A DNA stretch of 64,000 nt from Letharia columbiana (lineage: Eukaryota; Ascomycota; Lecanoromycetes; Lecanorales; Parmeliaceae): positions 124,001 through 188,000 of the forward strand of contig NW_023501086.1 of NCBI RefSeq assembly GCF_014066305.1. The letters run 5' to 3'. Numbering within the stretch: the first letter of the stretch is position 1; each line of letters starts with the position of its first letter. The position numbers and the translations under genes are program-made. Positions 1 through 14,081 of the stretch are shown here, piece by piece. The notes below the pieces were generated by a model, which was given only the letters and a program-made list of their open reading frames with translations, was not told the origin of the DNA and did not search any database.

Positions 1-689
1 TATTAATTATATTATTACTAATTAAACTTTAAAGTTTATATATTAAAAAAAATTTATAAATAGTAGAGATTAATAAATTTAATTATTTTTTAAATTATAT
101 TTACTCGAGTAGTAAAAAAAATCTTAACTTATATAGCTTTAAAATCGATTAATTTACTTCGAATTTAATTCTCTATATTATATATACTTTAAGAAGCTAT
201 AAAGATAAAATTAATAAGCGATTTTAATAATATAACTTACTTTTTAATAATTATAAATAAAGAAAATTACTAACTAATATCTAGCGGCTTAATTATATAT
301 ATTTTATATAAAAAGAATTACTTTATAATTAAAAGATATATAGCTTTTTAGATAATTACGATAAAATATAAGCTTATAAATAATAATATAATATTATTAA
401 AGTCTAAACGTAGTTTTTACGAAAAGAAAATATATAATAAAAAAAAAAAAAACTATTCTAAGTTAAGAATAAGATATTCTAATTATTATTCTATTTATTA
501 CGCTTAATTAATAATATTTAATTATTATACTTAATCTAATAACTTTATATATTTTATATTTATAGAATAAAACTTTTTAAATCGATTTAAATATAGATAT
601 ATACTCGTAAAAATGCTACTACTCTAATAAAAGAGGCTTCTTATTCTAAAATCTATATTAAATTAAAAGTTATATTTCTACATTTAATA
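1..689. other. AT-rich RIP-degraded DNA, no recognisable element
   Basis: Very AT-rich sequence almost without CA or TG dinucleotides, the usual end state of repeat-induced point mutation. Stops occur in all frames and I recognise no protein remnant. It is presumably the edge of an older transposon that continues outside the window. Confidence 0.7.
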
Positions 690-1150
690 GCTTTAATTTC
701 TATAGTTATTATTAATATCGCGATTAAATTTATATAATAATAATACGCCTTTCTTATTAGCGGGTATCTCTATATTTAATAATTTTAATTTCTATAGTTA
801 TTACTAATATCGCGATTAAATTCGTATAGTAATAATACGCCTTTCTTATTAGCGAGTATCTTTATATTCGATAACTTTAATTTCTATAATTACTATTAAT
901 ATTGTAATTAAATTTATATAGTAATAATATATCTTTCTTATTAGCGGGTATCTCTACGTTCGATAGCTTTAGTTTCTATAGTTATTATTAATATCGCGAT
1001 TAAATTCGTATAGTAATAATACGTCTTTCTTATTAGCGAGTATCTCTATATTCGATAACTTTAGTTTTAATAGTTACTATTAATATCGCGATTAAATTTA
1101 TATAGTAATAGTATATTTTTCTTATTAATAAGTATATTAATAATCGTAAA
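690..1150. repeat. RIPed minisatellite, about 92-bp period, five units
   Basis: Five head-to-tail units begin near 691, 784, 875, 967 and 1060. Each carries the landmarks ctttaatttctatag, aatatcgcgattaaatt and cttattagcg. The units differ mainly by C/T and G/A transitions, so the array existed before RIP and was mutated afterwards. A period of 91-93 bp is not a clean multiple of three, so a coding origin is not favoured. Confidence 0.85.
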
Positions 1151-1802
1151 TAGCTGAAATATAATAGAAAATAGTAGACGACTCTTAGTAATATTCGATC
1201 TTAAATCTATAGCTTTTTTATCTTATTTAAAAGTAAAGATATTTATATCTAGAATTTAAAATAAGTAAATTTTAATATATAGTTAATAAATATCTAGATA
1301 TAAATCTTCTAATACTTCTCGCTAAGCGTTTAACGCTTAAAAGAAGAATATTAATCTTTAATTACGTTTATATAAATCTTTTAAAAAAAGCTATATATTA
1401 ATAGAAAGTCTTAATTTATATTAATTTTAATTATAAAAATAATTATAATTATAATCTTAAATATAATTAAATATATAAGTTATAAGATTTATTACTAGCT
1501 AATAAATAAAAGATTAAATTCTATTAATTATTCTATTTAGTATTTTATTTATTATAAGAATATAGAGTTATCTTTTAAAAGCGAAACTTTAAAAATAATA
1601 ATCGAATAATATAATATATATATAATATAAAATCTTACGAACTACGCGTTAAAAGAAAAGCTTTAAAATTATAAAATTAATTAAAATTTAATAACGATAA
1701 ATCTCGCGTAAAACTTAAGCTATAGCTCGCGTTAGTAATATATAATAAAAATAATAATAATTAGAAGAATATATTATCTAATTTTTATTAATATTTTAAT
1801 AT

Positions 1803-1895
1803 TATTAAAGTAAAGGCGATATTTAATAATTTTATTAAAGTAATAACGATATCTATTAAAGTAATAGCGGTATTTATTAAAGTAACGGCGATATC
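1803..1895. repeat. Short degenerate tandem repeat
   Basis: Four units of about 20-30 bp share the core attaaagtaa followed by a variable ggcgatat-like segment. It lies inside RIPed DNA with no recognisable gene. Confidence 0.6.
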
Positions 1896-2166
1896 TAATA
1901 AACGCTTTATTATAACGCTTTTAAATAGATTATTACCTCGCATAATCTAAAATAATATTAACTTTTTTAAGAAGCTATTAATAATAAATTAAATATATAT
2001 AAGTTAAACTCTTTATACGGTTTATCTATATATTAATTTAAAGTTATTAATAGATAAAGAATAAATATATAACTTAACGTCTATATTATATTTTAGATAT
2101 TATTATAATAATATTAAATTACTTAAATAGAAGTCTAAGATATAAAGAAGATAGTTTTATAAGAAG

Positions 2167-3306
2167 AAGAGTTAATATAAAAAAGAAAGTCTTAGAAAAA
2201 AGAGAAAGCTTAGATATCTATCGCGTATATTAAATATTTAGATTATTTTAAATTATTTAGCTTATTTTAAGTATTAATAGATAATACGCTTTCTCTTCGA
2301 TTTTAAAGATTTAAGTTTAAGCGAATTATATTTATTAAGTATTATTATTTAATATAATTTTATCTACTTTTATAATATTTATAATTATTATTATAGTCTA
2401 TATAGATTAAAAAATAAAATATCTAAAAGAGCGAATTAATAAATAATTATCTTTATCTAACTTAATTAAAATAAAACTATTATAACTTATTAAAATTTTC
2501 CGTATTTTATTTTATTTTTATTTTATTTTCTTTATATAAATAATTATTCTTTTAATTTAAAAACTATAATTAAAATAGTATATAATATATATTCTCTATA
2601 TTTCTAACTTCGATACTTACTAGAATTAATATACTTTTTAATAAAATAAATATTAATTAAAATTAAGTATAGCTTAATATTTATAAATATTCGTATAAAT
2701 TCTTTAATTTTTTTATATATATTTATTAATTTATTTTTTATAGCGATTAAAGTAGAAAATACTAAGTCTAATAATTTACTATAATAAATATTAAATACTA
2801 ATAATAATAACGATATTAAAGAATTTTAATATTAATTAATTAGACGATAATTAGATTTTTAGCTAAAATAAAAAATAAAGAATAAACTTAATAAAAATAA
2901 AAATATTAAGAGATCGCGATAGCGAATAAATACGTTTACGTTTAAGAAGAAACTAATTAAAAAAGTAAAGAAAGTTAATATATTAATTATTAATTATACT
3001 ATAGCTTATAATAAGCGTAAAATTAGATATATTAATATATCGTAATTAAAATAGAAGTAAGCTTTTAAGAAAATTAGATAAAATATAATAGATAAATAAT
3101 AGTAGCTTTTAATTCTAAGTTATTATTCTAATAGACTTATATTTTAATAATATTATATAAAAAAAATACGCGAGCGTAATTTAGAGAAAATTTAGAGTTT
3201 TACTTATCGCGTAAATTATTATATATATAAATAAAGATAAGAGTTTAAATTAGAAGAAAATAGATAATATCGAAGCTAAATAAAATATAAGTATTAAGAA
3301 TAATTC
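2167..3306. repeat. Repeat Y, copy 1 (RIPed, unidentified element)
   Basis: About 1140 bp that recur in direct orientation at 10335-11505 with RIP-type differences only. Shared landmarks include agagttaatataaaaa at the left edge and the segment around gatatctatcgcgtat. The right edge is cut abruptly by LTR sequence of the neighbouring gypsy element at 3307. The plus strand reads as lysine/arginine-rich fragments broken by stops, so it may once have been coding, but I cannot assign a family. Confidence 0.7.
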
Positions 3307-3528
3307 TATTATAGAATTTAATAGTATATTTAATAGTAGAACTAATCTCTAAGAAATATTAAAACTTCGAGATATACGAAGTAGATCTATATTCGTTAAG
3401 CCTCTAGATATATAAGATATATTATTAAAACTAAACTCTAAAAGAAACTCTAATATAATATATATACGATATCGACGTTTTAGCGTAATATAAGTAGCGT
3501 TAAGGTCTATAACGTATTAGATCTAATA
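3307..3528 (-). repeat. Left LTR of relic A (3' LTR in transcription sense), truncated
   Basis: Matches the inner 215-222 bp of the 275-bp LTRs of relic B and ends with the same attagatctaata border at 3528. The first about 60 bp of the LTR are missing and repeat Y abuts the break. Confidence 0.85.
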
Positions 3529-5949
3529 ATTATCTTTTCTTTTAGACTTTAATTCTTAGACGCCTAAGTAAAGATAGAACGCTTATTAAAAAACCTTTAA
3601 ACTCTAATAGAGAAATAAGAGAAAAGAGTTAATCTATTAAGATTATAATATTATTTTAATAACGCGATAGAATTAACTCTTACGCGCCGTAGGCGCGTTA
3701 TTAATATATTATATAATAATATTAATACTATCTTCGAGAATAATATCGCTTTTATAATATTAATTAATAATAATCTATAGTAAGTCGACGCGCTTAGTAT
3801 TAACGTTTTTATAGCGCTAGTTAATAGCCTCTATAGCGAATAATATTAGATTTAAAAATTTATAATAAAATCTCAAAAATCTAATAGATAAAAGAAGAGA
3901 GAAGAGTTTTTCTATAGATAACGTTATTTTTATAGCGTATTACGTTTATAGCGAAGTAACGTAATAATAATCTTTATTATAGAAATTCGAAGAAAGTAAT
4001 TAATAGAGCGACGCGTTCGCGATAACATTCTCGATTATTAATTAATAATAGTAGAAATAATAATAATAGCTAGGCGACGCGGTCTTATAGATAATAGTAA
4101 AATATTATCGCGTCGCTACTATCTATATTACTAGAGTACTATTCGCTAGTAATAGCGCTATAATAAAGAATATAAAAACCTCTTTTAAATTATTTATTTT
4201 TATTCTTTATAACTTCTAACGCCTCTCTTATAAGTGCTTACTCTAGCGTTATAACGTTAATATTAATACTAATATAAGTATAATATATCTTATTATATTA
4301 GTAGTCTACTTCTCTTTATTATAAGTATCTTATTATTATTAATCGCGTTAATACGTAAGACTAATAATTTTATAATATTCTTTTTTAATAATAATAATAA
4401 CTTTAATAGTAAGTATATAGTCGTCTTATAGACGCGACTACTAACCCTTAACTATTTCTATTATTATCGCTTTATATATATATCTACTAATAAGTTCTAA
4501 TATCTAATTTATTATATAGAACTTACTTTTATTAAGATAACGATTTATATATTTAAGATAAGTCTTCTCTTCTATAATAACTATAAGATCGAAAGAGCGC
4601 GATATTAGTCGCTATATTAAAATCCCTCTATATCTTTAAACGTAGATAAGAAAATTAATATAACGCTATCGCCGCGCTAAATAATCTTAAAAGCTATCTT
4701 ATTAACGAGCTAAGCTTAATAAGAAGATTATTTAATAATATAAATTATAGAAATATATAATAGCGATAACTTTCGATCGTCTTTATTATAATTATAGATC
4801 TTTAAGACTAGCTTATAGCGATATATAAGCGTATAGAGAAATTAAAGAAAATAAATAAGTTATTAAAGAAGAAGCTTAAGAGCCTTTATCGATATATAAC
4901 GAACGTCGATAAATATTAATACGAAGACTATACTTTAATTATCTTCTTAGTTAAAGAACTAGATTAATAAACTTAACTTAAGATCTAACGCTAAGATAGC
5001 GAAGAATATTTAAATAATAATTCTTTTTTAGTAATAGCGCTAGCGTAAGATTTTTAGATAGTTCTTTAATAGCTACTTTAGATAAAAATATATCTATATT
5101 AATAGTATATATTTTAATATAATAAACTTTCTTTATAGTAGAGTTTAGTAGATAGTTAAATAATATAATTATTTTATTAATTTATATCTTATAATAGTAG
5201 TAAGTATAGAGAAGTACGCGCGTAGTATAAGTATTATCTAGAAATATATCTAATCTAATCGATAATTATATCTTATTTTATTATCTTTACTTACTCGCCA
5301 TTAATTTATATAATTAATTAAGCTCTTTAATAATAAGAGACTTATTATTTATTACTTAATACTTTCGCTTATTATTTATCTATTTATAGACTTAAATTAG
5401 CTTGCTAATATTAATAAGTTTATTATCTAATAGTTATTAATTATACTCTTTATCTTAATTAGTTTATTTAACTTTATATTAAACATCTTTCTTATACTTA
5501 ATCTTATTAATAATTTCTTTAATCTTTTAAAGCTTATTATTATTAATAAGATTAAGAGTTTATATAAAAGGCTTTCGCTATATTATTATAATCGCGAAGA
5601 TAATAAGACTTAAATAACGATATATAAAAGATATTATAAATTTTATATATCGAGAATAGAAGTAAGATAATATATCTACGCCTCTATCTTATCTATAATT
5701 TAAAATAATCTTATAAATTTATAAGATAACTTCTTATTTAGATATTTTTACTTTAGATTCTTAATCGCTAATATTATTAAATTATCTATCTTATAGCTTT
5801 AAGATTAATATATTTTATTATAATACTTAAATTAAGTCGTAACCGCGCTATAAAAGACGCTTTACTATCTTATTTCTTAATACTTATAACTTCTTTATTC
5901 TATTATTTATAGCGAATATCTCTCCTCTTAATAAAGTTATTCTTAATCT

Positions 5950-6450
5950 CTTAACGAATTTTAGAATAATATTTATATATTAGAAAGAATAATATCATTT
6001 TAATAAAGGAATATTAATTATTTATATAAGCGAACTCTATTATTAATAGTTATTTTATTTAAATATTTTATTTATTATTAGCGAATACGCGTAAAAAAGT
6101 ATTTTAGTATCTAATTTTATCGCTTAATCTATTTATCGATTTATAAGTAAAAGGCGATACTTAGATATCGCTTAATTTTAAAATAAAAGTAAATAGCGAA
6201 TTAGAAGCTATTAATAAATATAGAGTCTCTATTATTAATAATATCATTTAATATATTATAGCGATATACTATTTTAAAATAAAATACTTTTATTAGCTAA
6301 GCGATATCGATTATAATAGATATAGAAATATATCTTATTATTTTTATAAATCGATTTATTATAACTAGAATAGTATTATAGATAATATTCTTATACTTAC
6401 TCGCTAATAAGTCGATAATAAAGTTTATAGAAATTTTCTTTTATAAGCTT
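5950..6450 (-). pseudogene. Integrase core remnant of relic A
   Basis: Minus-strand translation retains a phrase close to the gypsy integrase motif YNAILVVIDRFTK and, after many stops, a degraded TDGQTERxN-like stretch. These blocks normally surround the DDE catalytic acids. The order reverse transcriptase then integrase is that of Ty3/gypsy, not Ty1/copia. Confidence 0.7.
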
Positions 6451-7619
6451 AATAGCGATAGAAAGCGAGCTTAACTCGCTATATAGGCGATATCGCGAAG
6501 CTTTAATTCGCTAATAAATATTATATATCTTAATATAGTCGATAACTTACTTTAGACTTTTATTTTAATAATATTTATAAATAAGTAGCTTATATATCTT
6601 TGTAGCGTTAAAGTATTTTAATAATAAATTATTATAATATTTACTAATAAGCTCTTTTCTTAAAGATCTTATCTCTAGAGATATAAAGGCGATTATTATA
6701 TCTTAATAATTCTCTTAAAAGTCTAAGATCTATATTTAACTATATACGCGACGCTTAATCGCTAACTTATTAATATTAATTTAAAAAGAGTTTATTTAAT
6801 TATTATAGACTTATAAATCTTAAATTAATATTTTTATTAATCTTTAAAATACGTTATAAGTAATCTCTTATATAATCTTAGACTCTCTTTTAGAAATAAT
6901 TATCTAAACGTTAATAATATCAAAATATAAGCGCTATTATCGCTATAATCTTCTTATTTCTTTATAACTACTTATCGCTAATTTAAAGTATAAATTTATT
7001 TTATAATATTAATAAAAGTTTAATATTTAATAGCGAAGTTCTTTTATAATTAAAGCGTCGCGATAGCGAGTTAATAGAGTTTAATTTATCTATTTAATAA
7101 AAAATCTTAAAGTTATAAATAGCTAACTTTAGCGTTTAACGAGTTTATCTAAAGTTTAATTTCTTCTACTTTATAAAGTCTTTAAGATTATTATAATTTA
7201 TTAGAATCTTAATATAAAACGTATTATCTTCTAGATAGTAATATTATTATTTTATAGACGCTATAATAGCGAGTAGCTCTTAATTATAAATCTTATAATT
7301 TTACTTTATAGAAATTATTTTTCTAGATTAGAATATTATTAATTATTAATAATTATTCTTATTTAATTATAAAAGTATAATCTTTTATATCGAAGTTAAA
7401 AGCGTTAATTTTAAGATATAGCTTTAAATTTAAATTATAGTAATATAGAAATAGCGCGATTATAAAAGTACTTTAAAGCTATTAAAACGCTAGCTTAGCG
7501 TTATCTATTTACTCTAGCGATTTAGATTTTTTATTATTTTTACTTTCTTTAAGTAAGTTAGTAAATAACGTTATTATACTAAAATAGCTATAGATAAATT
7601 ATTAATAGAAATTAATAAA

Positions 7620-8260
7620 GTCTAAAAAGACTTATATATCTTAATAATTTTTTAATTTTAGCTACTTCTTAATAATAGCGATATATTTTTAATTTATTAT
7701 AATATCTTCGATAAATATAATAAACTCTAGAAACTTAACTTGTTTAATATAGAATTAATACTTCTTTAGATTAGCGTATAGTTAAAACTAGCGTAAACGC
7801 TTAAGTACTTACTTAATATATCATTAATACTTCGCTAAATTAATACTATAAATTAGAATATTATTTAAATATATTATATATATTATATTTATTAGACTTA
7901 TAAGAGCTCTATTAATATATACTTAAAAAGTTATTAATATATTAGCGAGTTTAAAAGATATAATTAAATATTCGAAGTAGTCGTAGCGACTACGAAACGC
8001 TATTTTTTACTTATTATCTTCTTTAATTTAAATTTAATAATAGATATTCTTAAGATTTAGCTTTATAAAGACTTTAATCTTATATAAGCGATTTAGAGTC
8101 TTAATAATTAGAGATAGCGAATATCGATTTTTAATAGTTATCGCGTTTAGACCTCGATAATTAACATAAAAATAAAGCTCTTTATTCTTTTTAGAAATAA
8201 AAAGAATTAATATTTCGACTAAGAAAGTCGAATAATAAATTTAATTTTTCTAAAGAAAGT
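7620..8260 (-). pseudogene. Reverse transcriptase remnant of relic A
   Basis: This is the best preserved coding fossil in the AT-rich block. On the minus strand, reading through the RIP stops, one sees YRGLNAITIKNRYSL, then an AFRSRYDYFEYL-like block, then YLNNILIYS at about 7870-7840. In living gypsy elements the last motif is YLDDILIYS. GAY to AAY transitions produce exactly this D-to-N change. The fragment is non-functional. Confidence 0.9.
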
Positions 8261-10125
8261 TCTTTAGATAGCGTTATAGCTTCGCTAACTTCGTTTAAGA
8301 TAGATTATATAAGAGACTATATAGCGACTTTTTATCGCTTTTAATCTTAATAATATAATCTCTCTACTTAAGCGTAGATAAGATCTCTACTTTTTTTATT
8401 AAAAAAATATTATTAAACTCTAATAACTTCTAAGAAAGCTTTAGACTACATCTATTTTTCGATTCGCTTTTTATATTATCGCGATATATATAATTATAAA
8501 TATATTTAGCTTCTATTTAATAATTTAAATAAATTTAATTAATTTTTTAATTTATAATTTATTAGCGTTAACTTTAAATTACTATTACTTTATCGCTAGA
8601 TTTAATAATACTTATAATTAATTTAGCTTAAATATATTTAATATAATATTAAAGCCTTTTTAATTAATAATATAGAAGAGTATATTATACTTTTTATTTT
8701 AATTTTAGCTATTTACTAATTAGTAATTTAGCTAATACGCGCTATAGTAATATATACTTTAATTCGCTTAGCGCTTTTAATTATAATAAAATAACATTAT
8801 AAGATTTTAAATTTTATTAAATTACGAACTTTTATAAAATTAAATTAATATACGCTTTAGTATCGAGTAGAGTAACGAGTTACCTCTATTTACTCTAAAG
8901 CTTTATTTACCCCTTTATAAGAATAGAAGAAATTATCTCTATTAATTATTATTCTTATCTCGCTTCTAAGACGATTATAAGATTAAATCTTTTTTTATTA
9001 ATACTATGTCGATATAGACTATAGATAATTTATCGAGATCTAAATACTTAGATATTTAATAACTCTATTTATTATAATAAAAATAACTATTCTTCTTATA
9101 ATTAGAGTTAAAGAATTTAACTTTATACTTTATATTATTATCTTAAATACGCGCTATATAAGCGCCGTCGTTTAAAATTAATTTAGACTTCGAAATTTAA
9201 TTCTTTAAAGACTTATTCTTAGCGAACCCTCTTAAAGACTTCAAATAAAAATCGTCGTCGAAGCGTATATATTTTAAAATCTTTTTCTATATAATAGTCT
9301 AGATAAGAATTTTTTTTTATTATTTCGATATACTATTAATATTTAGAATCTTATTCTTAAGCTCTAATCTAAGCTTAGTTAAGAAGAAATTAACTTAATA
9401 TTTCTTAGAAAATAGAGATTATATAGACCTCTAGCTTCTTTAAATAAATCTTAAAAATAGATATCTTCTAATTAAAGCGTTATTTAATCTTCTTTTACTT
9501 TTTATAGATAAGAAGATAACGATTTATTAAATTCGCTACTAAATTAAATAGAAACTACTTAAAGAATTTAAAAGTTATATTTCTTAGATTATAGATTTAA
9601 TAGTATTTATATTATTAAATATTAAGATTATCTTTTAAGAATTATATATAATAAATAATTCTTAATTAATTAATAATAAAATATTTAGAACTTATAAGAA
9701 ACTTAATTTCGACTTCGCGAAATTAGCGTAGATACTCTCTCTTACTAATATTCTTATAAGAATATATTCTTTTAAAGCGAAGTATTTTTATTTTAATTAA
9801 TATATTCGCTAAAGACGCGATAATAATTAATATAGATAGACTCTTCGCTAATTATAGACGATAAGCTAACATTATAAAGCTCGCGATTATAAGCCTTTAA
9901 TATAGTTAATTCTTATTCTTATTTTAGATAACAATTTTCGACTCTTAGCGATTATAAGACGTTCTTTTATAGTAAGATCTTTTATTAATAAGAAATTCTC
10001 GAACTTATTATCGACGCTATAGCGGCTCTCGATATTATCTTTATTTTTTATTATATAATTTAGAGATAAACTCGATATTATAATAATAATAGATCTTTTT
10101 CTTTAAAAGATAGAGAGATTAGAAT

Positions 10126-10322
10126 TATAAGAGCGTAGTTTATTAGCGATTAGCTAGCGAATATAGACTATAAAAGATATAATATCATTATAAAATTTAA
10201 TAGTATATTTAATAGTAGAACTAATCTCTAAGAAATATTAAAACTTCGAGATATATAAAGTAGATCTATATTCGTTAAGCCTCTAGATATATAGAGATAT
10301 ATTATTAAAACTAAACTCTAAA
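10126..10322 (-). repeat. Right LTR of relic A (5' LTR in transcription sense), truncated
   Basis: Starts with tataagag like the LTRs of relic B and follows them until about 10322, where the sequence switches to repeat Y. The outer about 75 bp are missing. Confidence 0.85.
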
Positions 10323-10334
10323 ATAATAATAAAA

Positions 10335-11505
10335 AGAGTTAATATAAAAAGAAAGTTTTAAGAGAAAGAAGAAGAGGGAAGGAAAACTTAGATATCTATC
10401 GCGTATACTAAATTTTTAGATTACTTTATATTATCTAGCTTAAATTAAATATTAATAAAATACTTTCTCTTTAATTTTAAAGATTTAAGTTTAAGCGAAT
10501 TACATTTATTAAGTGCTATTATCTAATATAATCTTAGCTACTTTTATAATAATTATAATTATTATTATAATCTATATAGATTAAAAAATAAAAGATTTAA
10601 GAGAGCGAGTTAATAAGTAATTATCTTTATCTAATTTAACTAATATTAAACTATTATAATTTATTAAAATTTTCATATATTTTATTCTTACTTTCTTATT
10701 TTTAAGTCTTATTATCTTTTATAGAAATAATTTTTCTTTAAGTCAAACTCTATAATAATATACTTATAATAGCGTGTAATATATATTCTCTTTATTTCTA
10801 ATATCGATACTTATTAGAATTAACGTACTTTTTAATAAAACGAGCTTTAATTAAAATTAAGAATAGCTTAATATTTATAAATATTCGTATAAGCCCTTTA
10901 ATTCTTTTATATATATTTACTAATTTATCTTTTTATAGTAATTAAAGTAAAAGAGATTAAGTCTAATAATTTATTATAATAAATATTAAATATTAATAAT
11001 AATAATAATATTAAAAAGTCTTAATATAGATTAATTAAATCGACAATTAGACTCTTAATTAAAATAAAAAGGAAGAATAAGTTTAATTAAAATAAAAATA
11101 TTAAGAAATCGCGATAGCGAATAAATATATTTATATTTAAGAAGAAACTAATTAAAAAAGTAAAGAAAAGTTAATATTTTAATTATTAATTATACTATAA
11201 TTATTAAAAAGCGTAAAATTAAATATATTAATATATCGTTATTATAATAGAAGTAAACTCTTAAGTAAATTAGATAAGATATAATAAATAAGTAATAAGT
11301 AATTTCTAGTTCTAGTTATTATTTTAGTAAACTTATATTTTAATAGTATTATATAAAAAAAGCACGTAAGCGTAATTACGAAGAAATTTAAAATTTCATT
11401 TATCGCGCGAATTATTATATATATAGATAAAGATAGAAGCTTAAATTAGAGAGAAAATAAATAATATCGAAATTAAATAAGATATAAGTATTAAAAATAA
11501 TCTCT
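10335..11505. repeat. Repeat Y, copy 2 (RIPed)
   Basis: Direct copy of 2167-3306, starting immediately beyond the clipped LTR of relic A. It continues past the point where copy 1 is cut, with a ctactatacgcgttaataa landmark, so it probably holds more of the original element. Family unknown. Confidence 0.7.
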
Positions 11506-13801
11506 ACTATACGCGTTAATAATTAAATAGATCTTATTTTTTAAGCTACTTAAGAGCGTAATATAGAATTTAATAATAAGCGTTATTATAGCTTAGATAT
11601 AATAATATTAATACGCTAATTAATAAATATCGAGCTATTATAGAAATCTTAAAATATTAAATACAATTATATCTAAAAGATAAAATTATAGATCTTTATT
11701 TATATATAATTAATCTAATATATAATAATAAAAAGTCTATTACAAAAGCTACGCTATCTAAATTAATATTTTAATCTTAATTATTATTATCGCTATTATA
11801 CGAGTAATATAAAGCTATCTCTTATTCGAGTATATTTAATTTTTAATTCTAATTATTTTTATAGATATCGTTAATTCGTTCTAGAATTATTAAATATACT
11901 TTTATATACTTTTTATATTTAATCTTTTTTTATATATCGCGAGAAAATAGCTTAGAGAAATATAGCTTATTATATTAAGCTATAATACTTTCGAGAGAAT
12001 ATTAAGAAATATATTAACTTTTCTTAAATTAGCGATTTAATAAAAGAGCTATAATTATAATATATATAATTTTATATTAAATAATAATATCGAAAATATA
12101 TAATAGATATATAAAATTATCGTCGACGACTTTAATTATAAAGTATTGGCGGATTTCGCGTAACTAATATTAGAAGAAGATAAGCTTTTCTTATTACTAG
12201 TAGATATAGCTCGCTTTCTTTTATATATATAGAGTAATAAAATATAATTATATTTAATTCTATATCTTATTAATTTAACGTAGTTATTAATTAGAATAAT
12301 AATTAAAATAGCTATTTTTAAATATAGAAATTCTAATTAAAATATCTTATATATATATTATATTATAGTATAATTTCATAGATATATTATATTATAATAT
12401 ATATCGCTAAGATTTCATATTATATTAGATATGAAATTCTATAAATCTTAATAATCTATACTATATTAGAGTATAATATAGTAGATTAATATCTTATATT
12501 ATATTATATCTTTTCGACTAGTAATTAAGAGCTTCTTAACGCTATAATAAAGTGCTATCGATAACGCGCTAGCGGAATCTCCGAGACGCGATATCGCTAT
12601 CGTCGTCGTCGTTAAAGAAAGATACTAATTTAATCTAATATAGTATATACTAAAAGTCTTTATTTTTATAAATTTCAGCGAGCGATGATTCTTTCGAAGA
12701 ACTATAAATATTTGAAGATATAAGACGAGTAATAAGTCTATATCTTCGATCTATTAGCTATAAAGACTATAACTCTTTAAGAGAGAGAAGTATTATTATA
12801 AGTATATTCTATTTAACTCTTAGCCCTATAACTAGCGAGCCTTAACGAAGATATTCTCTATTATATTATATCTTCTACTCATATATATAATTCGATAGTC
12901 TTATTATTCTCGTTCTATTTCATCTATACTAGTATCGCACCTATATTAATTCTAATAGAAAAGATAGATTTTTAACGTTAAGAATAAAATATCTTAAAAA
13001 TTTAAGGAGAATAAGTATTAGTAAGTATGTTATCTTTCTAAACGATATAGTTTATCTTATAAATATTAGCTATTTTACTATATTATCGAGGAGATTTTTA
13101 TTTTTCTTTCTCTTTTATACTTAAGATAGCTTAGTAAAGCGTTAAAAGTTATAGTAGATTAAAAAATAACTTTCGATTTAATTATTATAATAGCTATCTA
13201 TATAGCTCTAACTAATATTAATAATACTCGAAGTTAGTCTAATAATTATTCTAGTAATAACGATAATTAATAATCTACTTCGATATTTATATAGTCGAGA
13301 TATAATTAATAAGAATTAGACTTATTAAAGGCGAGTGCTCTTTTCGATATATAAGTTTTATAAGAAGATTCTAGAAGGTTATCGCGTTAAAGAGTATATA
13401 AAAAAGATAATAAAAGCTATTTAAAGGATAAATAGAGTTTATAGATAAAAGTATAATAAGAAAGCTACTTTACTATAATCGTTTTTAATAATTAAAAAGA
13501 ATAATAAGAGTTTATAATATAAGAAGAATAGAAGTAGACGATATATATTAATTAGACGTAAGGCTATTAATATAGAAGATTAAATCTTACGTCGTTAAGT
13601 AAGAAAGAATATAAATAAGAAGAGAGATAATAAGAAATTTGCGGAGTAGGTGCGGAAGAATTAAATATAGAAGAATAGAGATTAATAAATTATCTTCGCT
13701 TTTTTATAGCTAATCTAATCTAAGGAAATCAGAGAGCTTTTTCTTTAACTTATTAGTGGAGAAACGATATTTTTAATTTTAATAACATTTTCTCTAACGC
13801 G
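11506..13801. other. RIPed relic DNA, target of gypsy relic B
   Basis: Same CA/TG-depleted composition as its surroundings. I see no intact frame and cannot name the element. Relic B is inserted into it at 13806. The part beyond the insertion resumes at 20929. Confidence 0.6.
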
Positions 13802-13806
13802 GACGA

Positions 13807-14081
13807 TATAAGAGTATAGTTTACTAACGATTAGCTAGCGAATATAGACTATAAAAGACGTAGTATTATTATAAAGTTTAATAGTATATTTAATAGTAGA
13901 ACTAATCTCTAAGAAATATTAAAACTTTAAAATATATAAAGTAGATCTATATTCGTTAAGCTTCTAAGTATATAAGATATATTATTAAAACTAAACTCTA
14001 AAAGAGACTCTAACGTAGAGTATACGATATCGACGTCTTAGCGTAAGTAGAGTTAAGGTCTATAACGTATTAGATCTAATA
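13807..14081 (-). repeat. Left LTR of relic B
   Basis: 275 bp, preceded by the duplicated target gacga. It shares tataagag at the left border and attagatctaata at the right border with the other LTR; differences are RIP-type transitions. Confidence 0.9.

Larger units (their letters stand above)
3307..10322 (-). mobile_element. Ty3/gypsy LTR retrotransposon relic A, both outer LTR ends clipped
   Basis: The element is colinear with relic B and lies in minus orientation. RIP has destroyed it: stops replace Trp, Gln and Arg codons throughout. The minus strand still shows the gypsy reverse transcriptase order between about 8215 and 7620, with remnants of VxYRGLNAITIKNRY, the FTKLDL-like block and the YLDDILIY box. 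The last is now YLNNILIY at about 7870-7840, because both catalytic Asp codons became Asn. An integrase remnant lies at about 6450-5950 (a V-I-D-R-F-T-K-like block and a degraded TDGQTER-like block). The left LTR lacks its outer about 60 bp and the right LTR lacks its outer about 75 bp. No target duplication is visible. It cannot encode functional proteins. Confidence 0.9.
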
